Below the pieces are notes generated by a model that saw only the letters and a program-made list of their open reading frames with translations, made no database searches and had not been told where the DNA came from. The position numbers and the translations under genes were made by a program. This document shows, piece by piece, positions 29,927 to 40,944 of a DNA stretch of 64,000 nucleotides. How positions within the stretch are numbered: position 1 is the first letter of the stretch; each line of letters opens with the position of its first letter. The DNA is from Nitrosospira sp. Nsp11 (GTDB lineage: Bacteria; Pseudomonadota; Gammaproteobacteria; Burkholderiales; Nitrosomonadaceae), in the NCBI RefSeq assembly GCF_900142705.1, contig NZ_FRBV01000008.1, forward strand, positions 49,394 to 113,393, given 5' to 3'.

Positions 29927-30818
29927 CTTTTTCTCGCTTTCTGCTCTCGGGCTTCAACTCGAACGCCTCCGCCGGAATTTCCGTAACGGGCGTCAGCGTG
30001 GACAATATCAGCAATTGGCGGTTATGACCTACTCCTGCAACAGGTGTGCAGGTAACACGGGCAAAGACATACGTAGAATTGCGTTCGATCTTTGAAACCA
30101 CCGCGACGGGGAGGCCAGGTGGATAAACCCCATCTATTCCGGAAGTCACCAGGGAGTCTCCTTCCTGTATATCGGTGTTGACAGCCAGGTAACGCAATTC
30201 AAGCATCGCATCCTTTCCCGTGCCCGATATCACTGAACGAAGGCCATTGCGCACTACCTGCACCGGCACCGAATGATCCTTGTCAGTAATAAGCGTGACT
30301 TCGGATGCCCATGGATACTCGCGGGTAATCTGCCCCACCACGCCAATATCATCCACCACCACCTGACCCGGCTGAACTCCGCTTTGGCTACCTTTATCAA
30401 GCATGACCTTACGGTTAAATGGGTCGCGCGGTACGTGCAGGATTTCAGCCATCACCGCCTTGCTTTCAACCCGCTGCGTGGCTTCCAGAAGCTTGCGCAA
30501 CTGTGCATTTTCAGCTTCCAGGGCGCCCAACTGCTGAAGTTGGCCCCGGTCGACAAGGTGCTGCTGCTTGAGATGAATATTCTCGTCGGCCAGATGCCCG
30601 CTAAAGAAAAACTCGCTTACGCCGTCATAGATCGTTCCCGGTACATTGGCTAGTTTCTGTAAGGGATAGATCACGGTAGAGAAGGCTTGGCGAATTTCGA
30701 GAAGATATTTAAACCGCGCGTCGGCAGCCATCAGCACTAATGACAGCATTACAAAAAAAACAAGCCGCGCCAGCAGACTGGGACCATGCCTGAAAAACCG
30801 CGGGTTCGTTTCCGTCAT
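29913..30818 (-). CDS. mreC: Rod shape-determining protein MreC
   Basis: 301 residues. One N-terminal membrane helix is followed by a coiled coil (about 75-115, EAENAQLRKLLEATQR) and beta-barrel domains with the family runs VDDIGVVGQITREYPWASEVTLITD and SGIDGVYPPGLPV. MreC links cytoplasmic MreB to PBP2 in the periplasm. A 73-base gap separates it from mreB. Confidence 0.95.
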   Translation of the reverse strand: MTETNPRFFRHGPSLLARLVFFVMLSLVLMAADARFKYLLEIRQAFSTVIYPLQKLANVPGTIYDGVSEFFFSGHLADENIHLKQQHLVDRGQLQQLGALEAENAQLRKLLEATQRVESKAVMAEILHVPRDPFNRKVMLDKGSQSGVQPGQVVVDDIGVVGQITREYPWASEVTLITDKDHSVPVQVVRNGLRSVISGTGKDAMLELRYLAVNTDIQEGDSLVTSGIDGVYPPGLPVAVVSKIERNSTYVFARVTCTPVAGVGHNRQLLILSTLTPVTEIPAEAFELKPESRKREKGGVR

Positions 30819-30891
30819 GTCTCTCGGGTTTCACGATGGACGATTCAATGTACGCTCGGCCGGGACCCAACCGGACGTCCTCGAAAACCCG

Positions 30892-31953
<1,062 letters not shown>

Positions 31954-32061
31954 TTACGAAATCCGTTGCAGATGGCGATGATAAAGCGCGGAAAAGGATG
32001 CGTCACTCAGGCGGGCTATGATACTCTATTACCTATTTGAATATAAGGGATTTGGCGGTTA

Positions 32062-32349
32062 ATGTCACTGTCTTTGGATGAGGTAAAGCGCATCGCCAAC
32101 CTGGCGCGCATTGAAGTCGGCGAGGAGGAGGCGAGTGCCGCGCTGGCTCAGTTATCGGGTATCTTCGACCTGATCCAGCAGATGCAGGCGGTGGATACAT
32201 CGGCTATAAAACCCGTATCCCATGCACAGGATTTGATGCAACGGCTGCGCCCGGATATCGTGACGGAGGTCGATCAGCGCGAGTTGTTTCAATCCATAGC
32301 GCCCCAGGTAGAGGCGGGTCTTTACCTCGTGCCAAAGGTTATCGAGTAA
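32062..32349 (+). CDS. gatC: Aspartyl/glutamyl-tRNA amidotransferase subunit C
   Basis: 95 residues, normal for GatC. Typical runs: [21 protein letters not shown] and the C-terminal [15 protein letters not shown]. GatC stabilises the GatA-GatB pair that converts mis-charged Glu-tRNA(Gln) or Asp-tRNA(Asn) to the correct amide. It is the first gene of gatCAB. Confidence 0.95.
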   Translation: MSLSLDEVKRIANLARIEVGEEEASAALAQLSGIFDLIQQMQAVDTSAIKPVSHAQDLMQRLRPDIVTEVDQRELFQSIAPQVEAGLYLVPKVIE

Positions 32350-32423
32350 AGCCTGGCGCCGCCGCTGAACTCTCCTTCCACGTTTGCAACCTTTTGCAAG
32401 ATTTGCTTCACCCCGCGAATAAC

Positions 32424-33884
32424 ATGTTGAACTCCAGTCTCAAGCAATTTTCCACGCTCCTTGCCGCGAAAAAAATCTCCAGCGCTGAATTGACCGGCGA
32501 ATTCCTCAAGCGTTCCCAGGCGTTAAACCCAGGTTACAACGCTTTCATTACCATCAATGAAGAGACTAGCCTCAATCAGGCGCGTGCCGCGGACATGATT
32601 ATCGCATCCGGCGGCGCCCGGCCGCTTACCGGTATTCCGATCGCCCAGAAGGATATTTTTTGTACCAAGGGGTGGCTCACCACTTGCGGATCGAAAATGT
32701 TGTCCAATTTCATTTCCCCTTACGATGCTGCTGTGGTTGAGCGTTTCAATGCGGCAGGGGCGGTGAATATCGGCAAAACCAACATGGATGAATTCGCCAT
32801 GGGATCCAGCAACGAGACCTCCTATTACGGACCGGTAAGGAATCCGTGGGATACCACGGCCGTGCCGGGTGGAAGTTCGGGCGGTTCGGCTTGTGCCGTT
32901 GCCGCACGTATGGCGCCCGCCGCAACTGGCACGGATACGGGCGGTTCAATTCGTCAACCGGCTGCGCTATGCGGCATTTCCGGGATCAAGCCCACTTATG
33001 GGCTGGTTTCGCGCTACGGTATGGTTGCCTTTGCTTCCAGTCTCGACCAGGGCGGTCCGATGGCGAAATCAGCAGAAGACCTGGCGTTGATGCTGAATGT
33101 CATGGCCGGATTCGATACACGCGACTCGACCAGTTTGCAGCGTGAGGCGGAAGATTACGTGCGCGAGCTGGAAAAGCCGCTCGCAGGGCTGCGTATCGGC
33201 CTGCCGAAAGAATATTTCGTGAAGGAAATAAACGATGACGTAGCGCGCGCGGTGGAAGCCGCTATCGCGGAATACCGCAAGCTTGGCGCAAAAACAGTGG
33301 AAGTATCGCTACCCAATACGAAGCTGTCGGTACCTGTTTACTATGTGCTGGCCCCAGCGGAAGCGTCGAGCAATCTATCCCGGTTCGATGGGGTGCGTTA
33401 CGGCTATCGTGCTCCCAAGTATATCGACCTCGATGATATGTATCGGAAAAGCCGCGCGCAGGCTTTTGGCGCAGAAGTGAAGCGCCGCATTCTAATCGGA
33501 ACTTACGTGCTGTCGCACGGATATTACGACGCATACTACATTCAGGCCCAGAAGCTGCGCCGTCTGATAGCACTGGATTTTGCCGAGGCATTTAAACAGT
33601 GTGACATCATCATGGGGCCGACTTCGCCCACCGTTGCATTCGATCTCGGAGAAAAAAGCAGCGACCCGGTCCAAATGTACTTATCCGATGCCTACACCAT
33701 TTCCGTCAACCTGGCCGGCTTGCCCGGTATGTCCATCCCGGTTGGCTTTGGCGATAAAAACCGGCCGGTGGGATTGCACATCGTTGGCAATTATTTTACG
33801 GAAGCACAAATGCTGAATGTGGCACATCAATACCAACGGGTAACCGACTGGCATATGCAGATGCCTGCCGGATCCCAAGAGTGA
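32424..33884 (+). CDS. gatA: Aspartyl/glutamyl-tRNA amidotransferase subunit A
   Basis: 486 residues from the ATG at 32424; an upstream in-frame TTG at 32394 is less likely. The amidase Ser-cisSer-Lys triad lies in [12 protein letters not shown] (Lys) and in the glycine/serine-rich run [14 protein letters not shown] with [12 protein letters not shown]. GatA releases ammonia from glutamine for the transamidation. It lies 74 bases after gatC. Confidence 0.97.
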   Translation: MLNSSLKQFSTLLAAKKISSAELTGEFLKRSQALNPGYNAFITINEETSLNQARAADMIIASGGARPLTGIPIAQKDIFCTKGWLTTCGSKMLSNFISPYDAAVVERFNAAGAVNIGKTNMDEFAMGSSNETSYYGPVRNPWDTTAVPGGSSGGSACAVAARMAPAATGTDTGGSIRQPAALCGISGIKPTYGLVSRYGMVAFASSLDQGGPMAKSAEDLALMLNVMAGFDTRDSTSLQREAEDYVRELEKPLAGLRIGLPKEYFVKEINDDVARAVEAAIAEYRKLGAKTVEVSLPNTKLSVPVYYVLAPAEASSNLSRFDGVRYGYRAPKYIDLDDMYRKSRAQAFGAEVKRRILIGTYVLSHGYYDAYYIQAQKLRRLIALDFAEAFKQCDIIMGPTSPTVAFDLGEKSSDPVQMYLSDAYTISVNLAGLPGMSIPVGFGDKNRPVGLHIVGNYFTEAQMLNVAHQYQRVTDWHMQMPAGSQE

Positions 33885-34087
33885 ATTGAGCCCGTATTGA
33901 ATCGTATCGGACTCGGCTTCATCGTCATGAGAATACGATGATTCCACCATTCCGGGGCTTGATCCGGCATCCGGTTCAAAACCCGCTATGGCGTGCTTTC
34001 CAACCCTGGACGGCGAGTTCGGCTGGTATATCGTACCGATAATTGCCGGATCAATTTAAGTACTATTCCAAAAAAGGGATTCTCGCA

Positions 34088-35569
34088 ATGCAATGGGAAA
34101 TCGTTATCGGTCTTGAAGTCCATGCGCAGCTCTCGACCCGATCGAAAATATTTTCAGGCGCCTCGACCGCTTTCGGCGCGGCGCCCAACGCAGAAGCTTG
34201 CGCGGTCGACCTGGCGCTGCCGGGCGTGCTGCCTGTATTGAATCACGGCGCGGTTGACCGGGCAATCAAGCTTGGTCTGTCGGTTGGGGGAAAAATCAAT
34301 TCGCCATCAATTTTTGCCCGAAAAAATTACTTTTATCCTGATCTCCCCAAAGGCTATCAGATCAGTCAATATGAATTGCCCGTCGTTGAAGGCGGTAACG
34401 TGACAATTCATGTGGGGGAAACGGAGAAAACTGTACGTCTTGTCCGGGCACATCTGGAAGAAGATGCGGGCAAGTCGTTGCATGAGGATTTCCACGGCAT
34501 GACCGGCATCGATCTGAATCGTGCGGGCACGCCTCTGCTCGAGATCGTTTCTGAGCCGGATATGCGCAGTAGCGCCGAAGCGGTGGCCTATGCCAAAACA
34601 TTGCATTCGCTGGTGCGCTGGATCGACATCTGCGATGGCAATATGCAGGAGGGTTCCTTCCGTTGCGACGCCAATGTATCCGTGCGACCACAAGGATCGG
34701 ACAGGCTTGGCACTCGCTGCGAAATAAAAAATCTCAACTCGTTCCGTTTTCTCGAGAAGGCTATCGATTACGAAGCCAGACGCCAGATAGCGCTCCTGGA
34801 AGACGGCGGCGCCATCCATCAGCAAACCCGCCTCTACGATCCTGCAAAGGATGAAACCCGTGCCATGCGAAGCAAGGAAGATGCGCAGGACTACCGCTAT
34901 TTTCCCGATCCGGACTTGTTGCCGCTGGAAATCCCTGCAAGCTGGATCGCTGAAGTGAAGAGCGGGCTACCGGAACTGCCACAGCAAATGCGAATTCGCC
35001 TCGAGCGCGACTATGGGCTTTCTGCTTATGATGCGGCGGCCCTGACAGCCGATCGGGAAATTGCGGAGTACTTCGACGCGGTTGCAGATAAGCTTCCATC
35101 TGATCCAAAACTCTGCGCAAACTGGGTAATGGGCGAAATATCCAGTTATCTCAATAATGAAGGAAAGCTCTTTGATAACTGTCCGCTGTCTCCGGCACAA
35201 CTCGTGCAACTTCTAACGCGTATCAAAGATGGCACAATCTCGGGAAAGATGGGGAAGGAAGTATTGAGACAAATGTGGATCCAGTCCGGTGAGCAAGCTG
35301 GGGGTTGGAAGCGCCACGATTCGGAACCGGTTGAGAACCTTGTCGACGAGATCATCAAATCGCAGGGATTGAAGCAGATCTCGGATTCGGGCGAACTTGA
35401 AAAACTGATCGCCGACGTTATTGCTGCCAATTCGAAATCCGTTGAGGAATTCAAGGCTGGCAAGGAGAAAGCCTTTAATGCACTCGTCGGCCAGGTAATG
35501 AAGGCCGCCAAAGGCAAGGCGAACCCCGCGCAAGTGAACGAGATATTGAAGAAAAAATTAGCCAAATGA
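34088..35569 (+). CDS. gatB: Aspartyl/glutamyl-tRNA amidotransferase subunit B
   Basis: 493 residues from the ATG at 34088 ([15 protein letters not shown]), the family start; the frame runs to 34043 without a better start. The N-terminal kinase domain ([25 protein letters not shown]) and the C-terminal YqeY-like tail ([18 protein letters not shown]) are intact. It binds tRNA and activates the acidic side chain. It is the last ordinary chromosomal gene before the accessory island. Confidence 0.97.
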   Translation: MQWEIVIGLEVHAQLSTRSKIFSGASTAFGAAPNAEACAVDLALPGVLPVLNHGAVDRAIKLGLSVGGKINSPSIFARKNYFYPDLPKGYQISQYELPVVEGGNVTIHVGETEKTVRLVRAHLEEDAGKSLHEDFHGMTGIDLNRAGTPLLEIVSEPDMRSSAEAVAYAKTLHSLVRWIDICDGNMQEGSFRCDANVSVRPQGSDRLGTRCEIKNLNSFRFLEKAIDYEARRQIALLEDGGAIHQQTRLYDPAKDETRAMRSKEDAQDYRYFPDPDLLPLEIPASWIAEVKSGLPELPQQMRIRLERDYGLSAYDAAALTADREIAEYFDAVADKLPSDPKLCANWVMGEISSYLNNEGKLFDNCPLSPAQLVQLLTRIKDGTISGKMGKEVLRQMWIQSGEQAGGWKRHDSEPVENLVDEIIKSQGLKQISDSGELEKLIADVIAANSKSVEEFKAGKEKAFNALVGQVMKAAKGKANPAQVNEILKKKLAK

Positions 35570-35686
35570 GTGTGAAGTCATTCCAGCATTTTTAAACTCA
35601 TTTTCCATACACCCGCGTTACGAAGTCACCAACGTCCAATGCCTGAATGTAGCGGATGACTTCATCAGGAGAGCATCGTCATTTAG

Positions 35687-36059
35687 GTGGATACCTCGAT
35701 CTCGGGGCAGCGTGTGGTGCGGATATTAGATAGCATTGCCAAGTATCGTTCACTTCCGAGGATGATTCGGATGGATTGCGGACCGAAGTTCACCAGCCTG
35801 GCGCTGGATGCATGGGCTCGTGTCGTGGTGTGAAGCTCTCATCCATTCAGCCAGGAAACTAACGCAGAATCTCTATATCGAAAGCTTCAACGGGCGCTTC
35901 CGGGATGAATGCTTGAACGACCATTGGTTCTTGACCTGGGAAAGGGCACGCATTCTTATCGAGTTTTGGTGGAAAGATACAATTCAAATCGGCTGCACAG
36001 TTCGGTGGGTGATATCACACCCTCGAGTTCATGACTCACATCACCAATTTGTAAACTAG
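35687..36059 (+). pseudogene. IS3-family transposase (OrfB) remnant
   Basis: Two frames together give an IS3 OrfB C-terminal half. Frame one (from 35687) reads VDTSISGQRVVRILDSIAKY and MIRMDCGPKFTSLALDAWA, then stops. Frame two (to 36059) reads YIESFNGRFRDECLNDHWFL, the region with the catalytic Glu, then drifts. The second catalytic Asp stays but the usual DNGPEF has become DCGPKF, and the 3' end is damaged. Only the C-terminal part survives, so it is not active. Confidence 0.85.
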
Positions 36060-36086
36060 GATTCTACCGCCCTATGTGGCTAACTT

Positions 36087-36101
36087 CAGGGGGCAGGTCA
36101 G
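36087..36101 (-). mobile_element. Possible right end of the decayed IS3 element
   Basis: On the minus strand this reads CTGACCTGCCCCCTG, similar to the tips of IS3-family elements that start with TGACCTGCCCC. It lies 28 bases past the transposase relic. A similar tip (TGACCTGACCCC) occurs at the far end of the window. Confidence 0.4.
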
Positions 36102-36142
36102 TCTCTTGCCTCATAAGTTGCCGACGAAGGCTGCGAATCCCT

Positions 36143-36159
36143 GCTGAATTAAATTCAGC
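36143..36159. repeat. Perfect 17-base palindrome
   Basis: GCTGAATT, a central A, then AATTCAGC. It is about 117 bases downstream of the GIY-YIG gene stop, in the 216-base non-coding gap between the IS relic and that gene. It could be a weak terminator or a protein site; no T run is present. Confidence 0.4.
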
Positions 36160-36275
36160 TCTATCTTCTTCAATGCCCATAAATATCTCTCTGCCTTAGA
36201 AGTTGATGAGGCTGATTAGGATGTACTTCTGCATATCGGTTTTATTTTAATGGGTGAAAGAATCCATCGTCGTGC

Positions 36276-36614
36276 TTAGACGGACACGGGAGAGTAGATT
36301 TTGTTCAACACTGGTTTTGCTCCCTCGTGTTGAATGTGAGTATTGAGCCATGTTCGTTCAATCTTGTTAATCTCGTTGCTTTCAATCCAAAAAAACAAAA
36401 CAGCTCTGCCAGTTGCAGTTGGCAACGTCTTTTGATTGCTGTCAAGATGGTCGATAATGCGACGACGAAGATTAGTAGTCAAACCGATATACAGGACTGT
36501 GCTATCGAAGGTGGTCAAAACGTAGCAACCCTGGTTTTCAGGAATGAACCGTTCTCTGTTTCGTCTGAACGGCTCACTCCTGGCTGGGCGAGGGATCAGC
36601 GCGGATACTTTCAT
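36276..36614 (-). CDS. GIY-YIG domain nuclease-like protein
   Basis: 112 residues. The GIY-YIG core is clear: GCYVLTTFDSTVLYIGLTTNLRRRIIDHL (Tyr, then YIG and the catalytic Arg), and a downstream acidic residue in ESNEINKIERTWL that could bind metal. Members are small single-domain endonucleases related to UvrC N-domains and homing enzymes. The ATG overlaps the stop of the DGQHR gene (ATGA), so the two are co-translated. A nuclease role in the cassette is inferred. Confidence 0.85.
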   Translation of the reverse strand: MKVSALIPRPARSEPFRRNRERFIPENQGCYVLTTFDSTVLYIGLTTNLRRRIIDHLDSNQKTLPTATGRAVLFFWIESNEINKIERTWLNTHIQHEGAKPVLNKIYSPVSV

Positions 36615-37744
36615 AGTTCCATTGGAGAGTTCATTGATGCCTTATGAAGTGCTTTTGACATCTCTTGCGAGACTACATTAATTGCGCCGGCATTTAAGAA
36701 GCTTGCTGTGCCGCCCCTAGCCCACCAGTCGGGATGACCAACACCTGTATAGTCGCCTTCCACGTTGTCAAAGCAAGATCGTAAAAGCTCCTCCATTGTG
36801 GGAACAGTAAAACTGCCACGGTCTTGAAGCTTCATGAAAAACGGAATTGAAAACTTACAAAAAAGTTCAACGCCATTGTATTTGTACAAGATGCTTGAGC
36901 TACCATTGTCAAGTACACGCTGAATCGCTTTCCAGTAATTCAAAAATACCCGCTTTTCTTTTTCAATATCTCTGAAAATGATGGAGACGGGGTTGTTAGC
37001 GGTTAGAACATACTTAACGATTGCTTTCACAAACGAACGCTGATTTATGGTGACATCATCTGAGTCTGCATTAGCCATCTGAATTTTTCCGAACCAGGGG
37101 GAGTCAAAGGTTTCATTTAGGTAGTCTGCATACTTGATAGCTTTATCTACTTCGCCCCTCTGAACAGTGTTCAAGATCCACTTGGGAAGACTAGGCAAGT
37201 CCTCCACATCTAGCGCATCGGTCAACCGAGCAATGATTCTCTGCTCAACGGATTTATCCACGCTCTTCTGCGTAGTGTTAACAATGAGGAAGTGGCACAT
37301 TTGTGCAATTTTCGGAAGGTTCACAGCGATGTTAACCGGAACCTCAAAATCCAAAACTCGAGTATCTTTTTCGGCCGCCATCTTCAAACCTTCAAGACGG
37401 TGCTGCCCATCAACGACACTGAATGGCCCAACAAGCGTAATACCAATTTCAATGGTGTTATTTGTCTCGTTGTATTCAATAAACTTATCAGTAGCAAGGA
37501 AGATCGAGGTCGGCAAAAAGGCATCTTGTCTATCTTGCCCCTTAACAATGTAATCTGCGAGTTTTTTGGCGCGCGCCCTGTTAAGAAGGCGTTGATACCC
37601 TTTGTCACTGCTGTCCTCCGGATCGAGCGTCTCTACACTGTAGAACCCATCTAAAAGCAAGTCTCTAACCTTCATTGAGGTTGTGTAAAGGACGAGTGCA
37701 CCTTGACGAACTCGCGATGCTGGAATGACTATCTTTTTCGACAC
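36611..37744 (-). CDS. DGQHR-domain protein (DndB-like)
   Basis: 377 residues. The diagnostic DGQHR is at 112-116 within VVDGQHRLEGL. Upstream is the family run QRLLNRARAKKLADYIVKG, and the later NTTQKSVDKSVEQRI matches the same fold. Known DGQHR proteins include DndB, which regulates DNA phosphorothioation, and relatives in defence and mobile loci. None of the other dnd genes is present. It starts 113 bases after the TrlF-like gene and overlaps the GIY-YIG gene. Function here is unassigned. Confidence 0.87.
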   Translation of the reverse strand: MSKKIVIPASRVRQGALVLYTTSMKVRDLLLDGFYSVETLDPEDSSDKGYQRLLNRARAKKLADYIVKGQDRQDAFLPTSIFLATDKFIEYNETNNTIEIGITLVGPFSVVDGQHRLEGLKMAAEKDTRVLDFEVPVNIAVNLPKIAQMCHFLIVNTTQKSVDKSVEQRIIARLTDALDVEDLPSLPKWILNTVQRGEVDKAIKYADYLNETFDSPWFGKIQMANADSDDVTINQRSFVKAIVKYVLTANNPVSIIFRDIEKEKRVFLNYWKAIQRVLDNGSSSILYKYNGVELFCKFSIPFFMKLQDRGSFTVPTMEELLRSCFDNVEGDYTGVGHPDWWARGGTASFLNAGAINVVSQEMSKALHKASMNSPMEL

Positions 37745-37857
37745 CAGCTTTACTCCTTGAAGAGATGTATCGGAATTAAACTATTGTTAAACTTAGACTT
37801 GCTCAGCCATAATCATGGACTTGAGGTCAATTGGGTACGGAGATATTCGCCGCCCTG

Positions 37858-40800
37858 TCAGCGTTGAGGGAGGTACTTTGCATCGCGTTTGTCAAACGCT
37901 GGCCGCGTACCCTCTAAAATGTCTACAATTTTCCGATTTATCAGCGGGTCCTCAATTGACCCACTTACATATCGCACTTCGTGGCCCTGTTCTTTGAGTA
38001 TTTCAGCGCAAATGACCTGTTCTGCATCACAAACAACGGCTAGATTCGGATTGTGCGTTACCATAATGATTTGGCGGCGCTCTTTAGCCTCCTTTACGCA
38101 CGGTACAAGTGTTCGGTAGACGGTGTTGTTATCAAGATTTTCTTCCGGCTGATCGATGACCAAGGGAATGTCATCACGATCAATTAGCAAATAGAAGATA
38201 AGGAGCAGATTTCCTCTCTCGCCAGGTGACAGTTGTTCAAGCGTCTTATCGTCCCATCTTAGGCTATAGACCGGGTCAAGATAACTTAATCCGAAAACGA
38301 AATCGTGAACATCAGTGACGCTTACTCCTTGAGCAAGTTGTTCCTTCAACTCCACGGTCGAGTTACCCTTACCTTGACGTAGATCCTCACACAACGCCTT
38401 CATGAGGTTATTCAAAAATACGCAGACTTCCTCCATTGAGTCAAAGTTGATCGCATCCAACATTTCCTTAAGTCTCTCTGTGCCATCCTCCAGTCCTGAG
38501 AATGTACCCACCCGACGCTGGTTTAGGAACTTCAAGAATGATGGAGCGAATTCTTGTTCAGTGATTGCTACGTTGAACGTGAGCTTAAACTGCTGACTTT
38601 TTGCCAGATGATGGCCTCCGAGAAATTTTTGGACAGCTCCATAGTATCGCCCGTAGTCGTCGCGAAGCTTTTCCTTCTCCGTATAAATTTCCTTGGCCTT
38701 ACTCAAGCGCTCAGAACTCAATAGTTGCTCTCGTTCTTTGACAGCCGGTAGCTTAGCTAGCGTTGCTTCCAATTGTTTCATGCTGCCTAATTGCTCTGGA
38801 GTTCCGATCAGTGCATTCCGCGTTTCTTCCCAGCGTTTTAAGGCAGCCTTGTACTCTTCATGTGCTTTCTGCGGAGCACTAAGCTGCTGACCCAGTACAA
38901 AAATAGACTCTTGTAATTTCTTTTGCTTCTCCGTGAAGCTGTCAGTCGCCGCTGCATCAAGCCTTGCATTGAGATCAACGATCGCCTTCTCAGCCCCACT
39001 AACAATCGCTTCAACCGGAAACTTGTTGATCTCAACCTTGACCAAATTGCTCCATTGCAGCTCTAACTCACATACGTCAGCCTGAGCATCACTCGAAGCA
39101 GTGTTAAGCTGTTTTTCGAAATTTGAAAGCTTTGCAAGGAGCCGCTCCGCGGTAGTTCGCTGCTTCGTTGTCTCACTCAGCTTTTGCCTCGCAGCTGCAA
39201 TATCGTTTTCCACCTTGACAAGCTCAGATTGGACATTTTGTAATTGCGTACTGACTTCTGTAGCAACCTGAACGGCAGCTGAGTCTTCAGAGGGCGGTGC
39301 TGCCGGCTTCGTAAGCTCGTGTGCTTCCAGTTCTCTCTGCTTCGCTGCCAGCTGAGCTGACAAGAAGTTCCTGTGATTTTCCGTGAGCATATCCTCGCAA
39401 ATGGCTAACTCACGATTGATAGCTTTAATTTGATCCACCAAGATGTCAATTGTCTTCTTGGTCTCCTCTGATCTATGGTTCAGCAGGTCGTCAAGGGTAG
39501 AGAACCCCAGTTGTTCTGCCTCCGGGACATGAGAGAAAATCACGTTCTGAAGCTCATTATAAAACTTACTCCCGCTACCTAGGCTGACCTCATTGCATAT
39601 CCGTTCTAAATAATCTTGTGGTATGTACTTGATCGTTTCAACCGATCCCTTGGCTGGGGTATCATTAAGTGAAACGGGGCCATCGATTTTATTGTCGCTC
39701 CACGTTGCAGTCGCCTCGAAGTATTTGGCTTTGTTATTGAGGCGGTCCTTGAAGCGCTCCGCGGAAAGAAAGCTAAACGCGCTATGTCTTGGAGTGTTGC
39801 CGATTAAGCCGAGGATGTCAGCAAGCGCACTTTTCCCGCTACCTTTATTCCCAATAATTGCAATTAGCCCAGAATTTAGGGGCAAATCGTGACCGAACCA
39901 TTTTTCCGCAAGCGTTGCGCCGATTTTCTTATGAATGGCGAGTTCTTTGAGGATCTTCGTAGGCCGAGCGCGAATCGCTTCGATGCCTGGAGGGCAGGTG
40001 CCAATGTAAACGCGGGTGTCTGGCTCGTTAAGCGTTTGCAGGAGGCCTTTGAAAGTCGGATCAGCCTTTATCCACGTATATCGGGAGCCGTCGGGCTCAA
40101 AGAGTTTATCAAACTCATGGGCATCCGAGCCGTGAATGCATGGCTTAAAAGCCAGAAACTCATTGATATAGTCGTCCTCTGTCGGATGCTTCAATCCAAG
40201 CGCAAAATCTCGTGTGTTTTTGTTGGATGCAAAGAGTGCGTGCGATTTCTGGATAAGAACCTTTCGAAGCGCGTGCCCTTGCCCGTCCCAGCTGACTTTC
40301 GAAAGGTCTTCGTCACACGGGACGCAGAATATATATTTGTCGCCGAACTTAGTCTGTTGCCTTCTAAGAATCTCCGACACTTCTTTGTGGTCGATGGTTG
40401 CCTGCATCATCCCGACAAAAATGTCAGTCATTCCGGCAAATGCTCCATGATGAGCTTTTAAGGTCTTCCCAAACTGGATCAGATTATTTTTGGTAAGCGA
40501 TAACGATTGATCGAGGCCGTGGGGATTCCCTTCGCATACGAAGTGAAGCTGCGCGAGAAAATTATCATTGATATCATCTGCCGATACATCATCGGCAAAT
40601 ATAACGTGATAGTTGACGCGGTTGCCGTCAACTAGAATATTAGTCCTAAGTTCGACATTGGCAAATAGAGTTATCGTTTTGGCCAACGACGCCTTGTCAG
40701 TACCTATAAGGGCGGCAAGCCGAGTATCATCATTTTGGAGGTCCCTCAGAAATCGATAACCGTCAACAACAAAATAATCGGTTACACCTACCACCGCGAC

Positions 40801-40944
40801 GTTTTTTTCGATAGCTTTCGTGAAGAATGCTTTGGCGTACTCATCGTAGTCCTGCCCAAACCCGTTGTTGAGTTCGGAAAAAGGTGTATGAAGTTGAAGG
40901 TCCCAAATGCGCCATTCTGCTCCCCTTGGGAATCGCATTGCCAT
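37858..40944 (-). CDS. TrlF-type PHP domain plus SMC/AAA ATPase
   Basis: 1028 residues. The N-terminal PHP (metal-dependent phosphoesterase) domain has LQLHTPFSE (His19) and HGSDAH (271-276). An ABC/SMC-type ATPase follows: Walker A GNKGSGKS (365-372), a long coiled coil (about 500-810), the signature LSPGERGN (from about 905), Walker B VIDQPEENLDN (about 929-937) and the switch His in VTHNP (about 964). This layout matches proteins called TrlF-family AAA-like ATPases. An SMC-like sensor joined to a nuclease-type PHP domain is typical of defence proteins, but the target is unknown. First gene of the cassette. Confidence 0.88.
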   Translation of the reverse strand: MAMRFPRGAEWRIWDLQLHTPFSELNNGFGQDYDEYAKAFFTKAIEKNVAVVGVTDYFVVDGYRFLRDLQNDDTRLAALIGTDKASLAKTITLFANVELRTNILVDGNRVNYHVIFADDVSADDINDNFLAQLHFVCEGNPHGLDQSLSLTKNNLIQFGKTLKAHHGAFAGMTDIFVGMMQATIDHKEVSEILRRQQTKFGDKYIFCVPCDEDLSKVSWDGQGHALRKVLIQKSHALFASNKNTRDFALGLKHPTEDDYINEFLAFKPCIHGSDAHEFDKLFEPDGSRYTWIKADPTFKGLLQTLNEPDTRVYIGTCPPGIEAIRARPTKILKELAIHKKIGATLAEKWFGHDLPLNSGLIAIIGNKGSGKSALADILGLIGNTPRHSAFSFLSAERFKDRLNNKAKYFEATATWSDNKIDGPVSLNDTPAKGSVETIKYIPQDYLERICNEVSLGSGSKFYNELQNVIFSHVPEAEQLGFSTLDDLLNHRSEETKKTIDILVDQIKAINRELAICEDMLTENHRNFLSAQLAAKQRELEAHELTKPAAPPSEDSAAVQVATEVSTQLQNVQSELVKVENDIAAARQKLSETTKQRTTAERLLAKLSNFEKQLNTASSDAQADVCELELQWSNLVKVEINKFPVEAIVSGAEKAIVDLNARLDAAATDSFTEKQKKLQESIFVLGQQLSAPQKAHEEYKAALKRWEETRNALIGTPEQLGSMKQLEATLAKLPAVKEREQLLSSERLSKAKEIYTEKEKLRDDYGRYYGAVQKFLGGHHLAKSQQFKLTFNVAITEQEFAPSFLKFLNQRRVGTFSGLEDGTERLKEMLDAINFDSMEEVCVFLNNLMKALCEDLRQGKGNSTVELKEQLAQGVSVTDVHDFVFGLSYLDPVYSLRWDDKTLEQLSPGERGNLLLIFYLLIDRDDIPLVIDQPEENLDNNTVYRTLVPCVKEAKERRQIIMVTHNPNLAVVCDAEQVICAEILKEQGHEVRYVSGSIEDPLINRKIVDILEGTRPAFDKRDAKYLPQR

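Noticed and set aside
35808..36059. 83-residue open frame as a stand-alone gene
   Set aside because: It is the second half of a frameshifted IS3 transposase remnant.
36276..40944. Dnd phosphorothioation or BREX system
   Set aside because: No dndACDE, methylase, PglZ or BrxC-like gene is present; only the DGQHR domain is shared.
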